Shown here in pieces: positions 56,179-64,000 of a stretch of 64,000 nucleotides of DNA (position 1 is the stretch's first letter; each line of letters opens with the position of its first letter). This stretch comes from Quillaja saponaria. Its lineage: Eukaryota; Streptophyta; Magnoliopsida; Fabales; Quillajaceae. The translations under genes and the position numbers were made by a program. Location of the stretch: the NCBI GenBank assembly GCA_029379385.1, contig CM055614.1, forward strand, positions 15,398,994-15,462,993, read 5' to 3'. Under the pieces are notes generated by a model that did no database searches, was not told where the DNA came from, and saw only the letters and a list, made by a program, of their open reading frames with translations.

Positions 56179-58179
56179 TCACATCCTTAAATAAATGTAT
56201 GACTAGCCAGAGGAATGGGTAACCATACCCCCATAACCCTTAATACTCAAGTACTATACCTCTCTAATTTATAAAACATATTATAGATAAGACTACTAAA
56301 ACATTGCTAAATTACAATAAAATCCAAACTCGACTATTAAACATAATACGATTACTAAAAATATGGGCTACTGTTCCCTGTAAGATGGAACATGCCCATA
56401 ATACATATAACAATATGTTTACAAAGTCGATAGTAACTCATAGAATCAAAATAAACAGAAGAGCTCCACTCCTAACAAAACATGAAAATCACCATAGTGA
56501 ATTTAATATATATCAACAACAATGCATATCACCTAAAGTGACTGCAAGTGTCATCCCTTACAATCCAACTGTGCGATTTCCAAATATACCTTGCTGTAAC
56601 AGAGTCGGCAGGTAGCAAATCCTATCACGGCTAGCGGTGGTTTCCTGGAAACTAAAAAAAATGACAACAGAGGAAGGAGTGAGTCACAAGGACTTAGTAA
56701 GCAAATCATGTACTCTAAGGGTACCAACACCACACAACACATATATCATAGTTTAAACTCATATTTAAATTTAGTTATGCACGTATGTAATTATAATTAT
56801 CATATGATCACAATTCACGTAGTTCACAAATTTCAGAGTATCAATAATATAATATAAAAAAATAAATAATTAATCAACCAATTAAACAAATAAAGAGCCA
56901 ACAAGTAACTTAGCTTCGCACAATATTATCTCCCTCCACTGGGCATTTACATGCTTGCACAACAAATTAATTACGTGCCCGCACTCCATTTGTTTTTAAA
57001 ACAATTGTAAACATCATAATAACTCCATTTGTTTTAATTTTGAAAATGGAAACCATTTTTCAAAAAATTTCACCTTGTTGGCCCTTATCAACCACAGTCA
57101 ATCTCAAACACATATAAGTAAATTAAATCACTTAAATAACTTATTTGTTTATTTCTCACATAACTCATTAATTTCAATATACATATAATTGCACACAATA
57201 ATCTGGTAACCATAAAACACATAATTCACTCACAAAGCTTATTACAGCTTTTTCCCACACCATTATCAAGTAATTTCCTAGCATTAACACTCCTACTAAG
57301 TATAAGTAGCCATAATTTTATTCACTTGACAATCAGCCAACCAAAACCATTTAACCTCCCATACAACCGTCCCAATATAGAATGAAATAAAAAGGGAAAT
57401 CTGCTTCACATGCAGGAGGAGTACCCCACAGTTTGTTGTCCACGCACTGCCCTCCAATGTTCCTCTATCACAGTTCCAATTTGTGACTTTGGATGGCAGC
57501 AAAAACGATACACACATAAATGAAACAGAGCCGCCCTGCACCCGATACACATGGGCATAAACAACCCACTACACACGGCACACTTAGTGCACCCACACCA
57601 CAAGCACTTTCCACAGGAAACAGCCTCCACCTGCCTTGATTTCCCTCAATCCACAGACGCTTACTGCCCTGTAAAAAAGGGGATATGATGGTTGCCAACT
57701 CTTCTCTCAATTCCTCCCTCAAAACCAAACATCCAAGACACAACAAGTACAAGAAAGAAGGATGAAATTCCTGGAATCCATGAAGTCTTGGTGCAACAAG
57801 AAAAGGATGTAAGAATCTCTAGGTGCTCCAATGGTGATGAAGGAAGAAGAAACTAGACTATGGATCACCACCAAGAGAAAAAAATGAAAAGCAATTAAAA
57901 GAAATGAAAAGAAAGGCTAAATAAAATAATAATAATAAAAACATGTGCCATAAGTTTACTTAGATATTTATATAATTATATATTCAATTATTATTTTATA
58001 ATTGTAACATATTTGCTAATTCCTCAATTGACACATTCTAAATGAATTAAACTCTACTTAATTCGATTTACCATATAACCGTAATACCTTTTTCTATATC
58101 TACTTTAGCGTTCATTCATTTAAATATTTAAATTTTAAATTACTTTTTATTTACCTAATGAGACAGGTTACGTACAACA
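56179..58179 (-). mobile_element. Solo LTR-A in the LINE, right arm, internally deleted
   Basis: It begins TCACATCCTTAAATAAATG (LTR 3' end in reverse) and ends GTTACGTACAACA, flanked by TTCTA on both sides. It is the counterpart of 23077-25703. A piece of about 690 bases (left 24003-24700) is missing; at the joint only one copy of ATAAG remains where the left arm has two, so this is a deletion at a 5-base microhomology. It retains the GTGAGTCACAAGG box (56678-56702) and the GGAGT palindrome (56460-56473) but has lost the stem-loop. Confidence 0.88.
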
Positions 58180-59606
58180 TTCTAATATGCACGTCGGCTT
58201 CAAGTTATTACACTTTTATCAGATTTGGCTTCTTTTAACCAATCTAATCCATAAGAGGCTCAGATGCTTTCGAAAATATAGTTGGATACTTCTTTTCACT
58301 TCACAGTCTTTTCCTTTTGGCATATTCATCATACTCGAGGTGCTGATTATAGATGGAATAAGAGATTTTGGCATAAATTGATCCCCCTTAGAATCTCTTG
58401 TTTCATTTAGAAGCTTCTCCATAACGCAGTCTCTATTGATAGTCTAAGGAGATTGGGAATTCCTACTGTTTCTAGATGCTTATAATGTACTTCCCCTAAG
58501 GTCAAAACTTCTTCTCACCTTTTTCTAAGGGGCATTGTACTGACAAGGTTTTTTTTCTCATTTTGGGTATGTGATGAATATTAGACTGGTTTCAACCTTT
58601 GGAGGTTTAGTCGATAATTGGCTTGCCAGCAGCTTTCCTCGCAATCATGTTGGTATGGCCATAATTATTTGCTTCTTTGGGTGTCTTTGGGAATTATGGA
58701 AAGGCAGAAATAAGAGCCTTTTTTAGGCCATACCAATGGAGGCTAGGGGGATCATTCATACGGTCCATTCTCTTTTTGGCTAGCTTATTCAATGAGTATA
58801 TACCAAAAATCCCCTCCTTCCATGGTAGAATTATTATTTCTACATTGCATTTCCCTTCCCATTTTTCTTCCCATGTGTTCTTGGATCAAATGGCAGTCCC
58901 CCTTGCTCAGGTTATAAACTTAATATAGACGGGTCAATCATTAATGGACATGGGTTGGCGAGGCATCTTCCACAATTTAAAAGGTAAACCTTTGGTGACT
59001 TTTTGTAATGATTACGAGTAATGTTCTAATATGATAGCAAAAACACAAGCATTGCTGGACGATTTGCAGATTGCCACTCTATTGGGTTTTTTTTTTAGTC
59101 CTGGTAGAAAGTGACTCCAAAATTCTATAGATATTATTCAAGGCTCAAATGATATACCTTGGAATTTGATATGCTTGATTAGACAAATTCAAGCCTCTTC
59201 TCTATCATGGTCTATGTCTCATACTTTTTAGGAAGGTAATATGGTGGCAGATTTCCTTTCAAAGTTTGGCCATTCGGTGCAAATACTTACCATCTTTAAC
59301 AGAGATAATCTTCCATTGGGTTTGAAGAAGGTTATTACTCAGGATTATAATGGCTTAGCTCTTTTTAGAAAGAAATCTAATTTATAAAGGGAGAGTTCTC
59401 TCTAGTTTATTTTTAGTAGTTCAATTTTTTGTAAGGGGAGAGTCTCCCCTATTTATTTCTAGTTTTTCTTTTCTTGTGTGTTCTTTCTCTCAGGAGTTTT
59501 GGTCTTATGTTTGCTCCTGTCTTTTTTTACATTTCTTTTAATAAAATTTAAAGGGCTGACCCAGGTCCTAGTGAAGTTTGGATTAAAAAATTATAATAAA
59601 TTTTTT
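58180..59606 (+). pseudogene. L1-type LINE, 3' part with RNase H-like region, right arm
   Basis: Broken frames read ..FWHKLIPLRISCFIWKLLHN (58368-58425), RRLGIPTVS, then an RNase H segment (NIDGSIINGHG at 58920-58950, DSK near 59112) and NMVADFLSKFGH (59238-59274). The 3' end is A-rich (59583-59606) and lies in LTR-A. This arm keeps about 65 bases near 58600-58660 that are shortened on the left. It is the counterpart of 21703-23071. Confidence 0.8.
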
Positions 59607-59608
59607 TT

Positions 59609-60463
59609 AATTTTTATCCAAATTGATTTTTACACACGAAATAGAATCTAGGGTGCACCTAGGATATTTTGATTTGATTATGCTATATGTGATTATAAAT
59701 ACTCGAGTTACTCAGGCCCCCGTGGGTGATTATGTGAGGAGCATATATTGGTTTGCGGGCGCAAAAACTGCCCGAGAGGATACATGGTGTGCAAGTGCTG
59801 AGTTACTCCAATTAGCCCTTTTAGTTGAATTGTTTGATCTGTATGCTTTCAATAAATTGATTGATTTGTTAACTTGTGCTTTTTATAAATGGCGTGGATT
59901 TAATTTTACGTTATTTGTATGTACGTATGTGAACCCTTACAACAAATTTCACTCACTGAGTCCTTGTGACTCACTCTACTTTTGTTTTTTTATTTATTTA
60001 TTTAGTATCAGGAGACTAGTGTTTGTTACCTAGAGGGCGTGACTTGCCAATGATATTACTACAAGGTATACTTCGCAATTGTACACTTGAAGCTAAAGGA
60101 CAAAATTTGTAGTTTCATTAGGCTTTAAATTGTTGTGTTTTATTTTATATAGTAGTTTAACTGTTGTTGTGCTTTAAATTGTAAGCTCCTCTATATACAT
60201 TGTTACTGTTGTTGTGACTCATTGACTGGTAGCTTATATATGTATGTAATATCAGACATGTTCCATTTTACGGGAAACCTCTACCAAAATTTTCTGTTAA
60301 AATGTCAAGTGTTTGATAAATAAGTCTATATCTTTAACTAAGTTTATATTATTTGTTGTAAGTGGTCAATGGTCTTATCTACTTATTTGATGTGAAGTCA
60401 GGGTTATGGGGGTTTGGTTATCCATTCCTCTGGCCAGTCATGCCTTCATATGAGGGTGTGACA
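59609..60463 (+). repeat. LTR-A (Tekay-like 3' LTR), 3' part, right arm
   Basis: It resumes after the LINE at AATTTTTATCCAAATTG, carries GGTGCACCTAGGATATTTTG (59653), the ACTGAGTCCTTGTGACTCAC box (59951-59975) and ends TATGAGGGTGTGACA (60463), followed by CTAAT. With 54420-56050 it forms the 3' LTR of the Tekay-like element whose 5' LTR ends at 48183. The GGAGC palindrome has decayed here (60180-60190). Confidence 0.85.
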
Positions 60464-62233
60464 CTAATCCATTAGCCGGTCACAACGACAACCTTATTCT
60501 GAGATTAGTTCTATTTTGTTATGTGTTTTCGGTCATGGATGGTCCTTTTTGTATTTTGTTATCATTCTATCAGGTTTACAAACTTTTGAACATCCAATTT
60601 TTAGACAGACTATTGCAATTTTCAAGAACCTTTAGGCTTGTTTGGGTCATAATAGGCCTACGTTCACCTTGATCCATTCACATGGTCCTGATTTGGGTTG
60701 TGACATAGGTAGCATGAAATAATTTATTCTCTAGGAGATTGAAAAGGAATTTAGGCTTATCTTTGAATGAAATAGCACTTGATTGAATTTATACACATGA
60801 TTATTGAATTTGATTTATATATAGGATATAAATATATCTATATGAATTGTGTAGTTTAGGTCTAATCTTAATGAGTCTTGCTTAACTTAATTCTCATAGG
60901 AATATAATGAATTGGTTAAGTGAGATATATACATTTATAAGTCCTAGGAATACTTATAAATGAATTGGAAACCTAGGTTAATAATTCAATATCATAACTA
61001 AGCATGATAAGATAATAATAAGTTAAGTGAAGTGTTGAGGGAAATTGTTATTCTAGGCTTTTATCCATTGAACTCTCTAGTTCAATTTGTCATTAGTTAG
61101 GTTTAGTTTAAATTAGGTTTTTCACCTTTAATTTGGTAGTTTGAATAAAATTAGGATTGTGTTAATTTAATACTTAACTAAATATTAGTTGCAATTTTTT
61201 GTGGGATCCACACTCTACTTTATTCCATATTTCTTGTTAGCGATACGTACACTTGCATGATTAAAATCGACAATAGTGCACACACTACCATATGCATTTT
61301 CTATTTTTTAAATGGTTATAATATTAATTAGGTTCCATTATCAAAAAAAATAAAAATTATTAATAATAATTAGGTTCCTTTTGTTTAGTAGAAAATAGAA
61401 TGATAAAATATTTTCTTGTTTTCAAAATGTATGTTTAAAAATGGAAATAAATTGAAGATAATGATAAATTTGAAGTTGATTTGTGTTTCGTTATTCTTTC
61501 TTCAAATAAAAAAGAATTTTAACTTTGAATTATTTGATAAAATATTTTTTTATTCAATATGTCAAACAAGGTAGAGATCCATGAATTTTTCATAACCCGA
61601 TCCAATAACGTATTGACATTTTCTTTAAAATTTATGCCTTTTTTTTATAAATGTGAGCCCGAGTAATGACATATGAATACATAATTTATGGATTTCATTA
61701 CTCATAAACATTGTTTTCTAAGTAAAAACACAAGAGCTAGCAATGTATACAACTTCCATCACTCGTGATGAGAAACCGAATAGTTTAGCAAAAAATATAT
61801 GACCTTCATCACCCACAACAACAGAAATTCAAATAAGAAACAAAAAATAAATATTAGCATTTATCTAACATAAAGTAAAGTGGCCACAAACTATTCGTTA
61901 AAAGCTCAACTCGAACATTATTTTCACATTCATTTAATAAATTAGCTGAGATTAAACTCTATAAAATTAAAATTGCAAGCTCCCAGATTTTTTTTGATAA
62001 ATTATAAATATACCTATTAATATTTATATAATATATAAAAATTATATATGTTCTATTATTTATTGTTGGAATATACTTATACAAATATATATATAATTAA
62101 ACAAAAATGAATCAAAATATTCAATTTTATGTGTGGTAATCAACGACCTTTTCTTTGTGAAAGCGCTTGCTTTCAAATTTACTTGTTTTAGATCACTTGA
62201 AAATACCAAATAACAAGAAATTAAATAAGTTAG
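60464..62233. other. Noncoding flank, right arm, with LTR-like segment
   Basis: The mirror image of 19026-20764. It begins with CTAATCCATTAGCCGG. The segment from about 60760 to 61265 holds the GTGGGATCCACACTC and ACGTACACTTGCATG words seen inverted on the left. No gene is visible. Confidence 0.45.
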
Positions 62234-62665
62234 TGCCCTTGTTTGTTTAAGTTTTTTTAAAACAATTTGCATTTAAACTTTTCTACATAGAGGACTTATT
62301 TTTTTAAATAGTACGGAAAAATATTTTTGGGCTTTTAGAATCTTAAGAGCTACTAAAAGCTAAAGTTAGGAAACAAAAAAACTTTTTCAAATAGAAACAA
62401 GAAAAAATCAAATGAATTTTAATAATTATTTTATTTAAACAAATATAACCATAATATTTTTCAAAATAATTTTTTTAACTAATTTTAATACTCAATATGT
62501 TTTTTGAAAAAATAAAATCAAATAATTTTTTTATATCTCACAGCACTTTTATGTTAACTAATTCAAACAATTTTTCAGCATTTTATACTGCACCTTTCAT
62601 ACAGCTTTCCTTGAACAGTATTTATGTAGACAGCGTTAATATATACAGTTTAACTAAACAGGCCC
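62234..62665. mobile_element. MITE of about 432 bp, right copy
   Basis: The inverted copy of 18592-19025, beginning TGCCCTTGTTTGTTTAAG and ending TTTAACTAAACAGGCCC, with TAG on both sides (62231-62233 and 62666-62668). It has the same flanks as the left copy, so it was carried by the duplication rather than inserted independently. Confidence 0.65.
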
Positions 62666-62803
62666 TAGTATATCACATACATATGGTTCATATTAGAAAA
62701 GAACTTTAAATAAAGGTAGTGGATTGCTTAATTTTTTTAATGAAAGAAACAGAGAAAATTAAGCATATTACGTTGCAGTTCTAATTATATATGAGATCAA
62801 TTT

Positions 62804-62952
62804 TTTTTTGCAATGTTCTTTTTTTGTTTTTTTTTTAAAACCCAAACTTATTGAGGACCTCGGCCAGTCCTTAGAATTTTATTAATAACAAAAAGGCCAG
62901 AGTATATTCATAGCCTAAACAAAATGTTAATACAAATTTTCTAATAATTCTA
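62804..62952. other. Right flank of the duplication, noncoding
   Basis: A T-rich tract (62803-62836) is followed by AAAACCCAAACTTATTGAGG and GGACCTCGGCCAGTCC. A poly(T) next to such text could be the 3' end of an old LINE on the minus strand, but no coding part can be identified. Confidence 0.35.
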
Positions 62953-63092
62953 GGATGGTGATATGTACACTACTCAAAATTGTTATGTGTACAAAAAGGG
63001 CTTTATTATAGTGAAAAACAAAATTGTTGAGTGCACAAAATTCAGCCCATTTGTGCACCTAACAATTTTGGGTAGTGTACATATCACTACCC
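62953..63092. mobile_element. 140-bp MITE with 33-base inverted ends and 8-bp target duplication
   Basis: It starts GGATGGTGATATGTACACTA and, in reverse complement from its right end, reads GGGTAGTGATATGTACACTA; the match continues through CAAAATTGTTA. Both sides carry TAATTCTA (62945-62952 and 63093-63100). An 8-base duplication fits hAT-type, and a 9-base reading with one mismatch would fit Mutator-type. There is no coding capacity; the loop is only about 70 bases. Confidence 0.8.
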
Positions 63093-63100
63093 TAATTCTA

Positions 63101-63726
63101 AGACAACTTAAAAAGTCATAAACATGGGATACTATCCCATTACAAAAGAAAAGAAAAAAACGGGAGACTTAACAATAATAAAGCATAACTTGTTCTAATT
63201 ATTAAGAACTTGTTTGTAATGTTCATTTCTTATATAATTGCTGCATAATTGAAAATGAAAAAGAAGAGAGTGTAGTATAAATCAAACTTAAAATAAATTA
63301 TCTTAATAAATACATTTTAGCTTATCAAATTAAAAAGTAAATATATCTATTTTTCTCTTACATAAGCCAACATCAGGTTCAAAGTAGGTCAATTACCAAT
63401 CTAATTGATTAATTGAATACTCCATCTGCCCTAAAATAATTGTCCTTCTTTCTATTTTTATTTGTCCCATAATAATTATCCACTTCCAAAAATAAATGAA
63501 TATTAAATGACTAGTTTTCAATAAAATCTTTTGGGTCCATTTGGATCATATAATTGGAATTGAAATATCAATTTTAATTCATTTAGGAATAGACTTGGGT
63601 AGAAATTCTAATTTTTTGGTCTGGATGTCAAATATGAGAATTGTATTTTAAAAATTAAAATTATTTTCATCTTCTAATAAAATTCTAAAAGTGCACATTA
63701 AACTTGAGAAGGTGAAGCTATGTTTT
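63101..63726. other. Noncoding AT-rich stretch, no gene seen
   Basis: There is no recognisable frame or repeat terminus. CTCCATCTGCCCTAAAATAATTGTCCTT (split, 63420-63450) resembles the end of Stowaway-type MITEs (CTCCxTCxGTCCC), but no partner end was found within the next 300 bases. Confidence 0.35.
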
Positions 63727-64000
63727 TGATGAGTTGTCGATGTTCACCAAATTAAAACCTAACTAAACTATATTTGTATTATAGTAAGTAGGGTATCGAT
63801 CCCATAGAGAAACAATTTGGTTAAATCAAATTCAACTCAAGCAACTAGTTCTTATTTAATTAAGTTGAACCAAAACAAAAGAGCACAATAAGTTCAAGTA
63901 TAAATCCTAAGCTGAATAATATAATGAGCAATAAAAGTAAATCAAACTACTGCAAGAAAAACATAAAACAAAACAGATGTATAAAAATGAATGGGGTTCT
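63727..64000 (-). repeat. LTR of family B, copy 3, cut by the window edge
   Basis: The reverse complement of this end matches 9230-9465 closely (for example TTGTTGTACTCTTTTGCTTT region against 63868-63895). It begins TGATGAGTTGTCGATGTTC, defining the LTR 3' end. Its 5' side lies beyond the window. Confidence 0.75.

Larger units (their letters stand above)
52558..62803. repeat. Right arm of the large inverted duplication
   Basis: This is the reverse complement of 18455-33896, shorter because the middle of element 1 (left 28460-33182) and a 690-base part of the solo LTR are missing. It keeps about 370 bases of LTR-A that the left arm has lost. The outer end falls at ..TATATATGAGATCAATTTT (62800), matched by 18455. 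The inner end falls in element 1 gag at 52558, matched by 33896. Confidence 0.92.

Noticed and set aside
63420..63450. Stowaway-type MITE end
   Set aside because: Only one end-like word was found, with no inverted partner and no TA duplication.

Overview
This window looks like nuclear heterochromatin of a seed plant, most likely a eudicot; I cannot name the species. It is AT-rich and I found no intact host gene, tRNA or rRNA. What can be read is an old plastid-DNA insertion, decayed Ty3/gypsy LTR retrotransposons of several lineages, an L1-type LINE, small non-autonomous elements and an endogenous plant pararetrovirus (Caulimoviridae, florendovirus-like). Every recognisable reading frame carries stops or frameshifts, so almost every coding entry is a pseudogene.

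Layout. 1-4970: plastid-derived block, minus strand, holding the 3' two thirds of ycf2 and the start of ycf15. 5057-6215: fragment of a chromovirus integrase. 6216-18454: noncoding LTR-type repeats, with family B (three copies in the window, at 7947, 12462 and 63727) and several copies of a second long LTR called LTR-A here. 18455-33896: left arm of a large inverted duplication. 33897-52557: the spacer, holding the 5' LTR of 'element 1', the pararetrovirus in two opposed pieces (34905-36255 plus, 36256-43324 minus), about 1 kb of unassigned sequence, and the 5' LTR plus gag-pol of a Tekay/Del-like chromovirus (44366-52557). 52558-62803: right arm. 62804-64000: flank with a 140-bp MITE and an inverted family B LTR.

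History read from nesting. A Tekay-like element has LTR-A copies as its LTRs. Element 1 (CRM-like chromovirus) inserted near its 3' LTR. An L1 LINE inserted into that 3' LTR, and a solo LTR-A with target duplication TAGAA/TTCTA then landed in the LINE. The whole stack, with its flank and a 0.43-kb MITE, is present twice in opposite orientation (18455-33896 against 52558-62803). The two arms differ by substitutions (about 5% by eye) and by arm-specific deletions. One of these deletions joins gag to integrase in the right arm. The left copy of element 1 was itself entered by a related retrotransposon (element C, 28696-30600).

Nothing here looks like a working pathway. The points most worth a second look are the nested inverted duplication, the inverted pair of pararetrovirus segments that could give double-stranded RNA, conserved hairpins in LTR-A (one with a paired base change), the virus second ORF of unknown function, and the 20-base inverted patch at the edge of the plastid insertion. 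Repeat boundaries were set by reading and aligning by eye, so most are good to about 5-30 bases.
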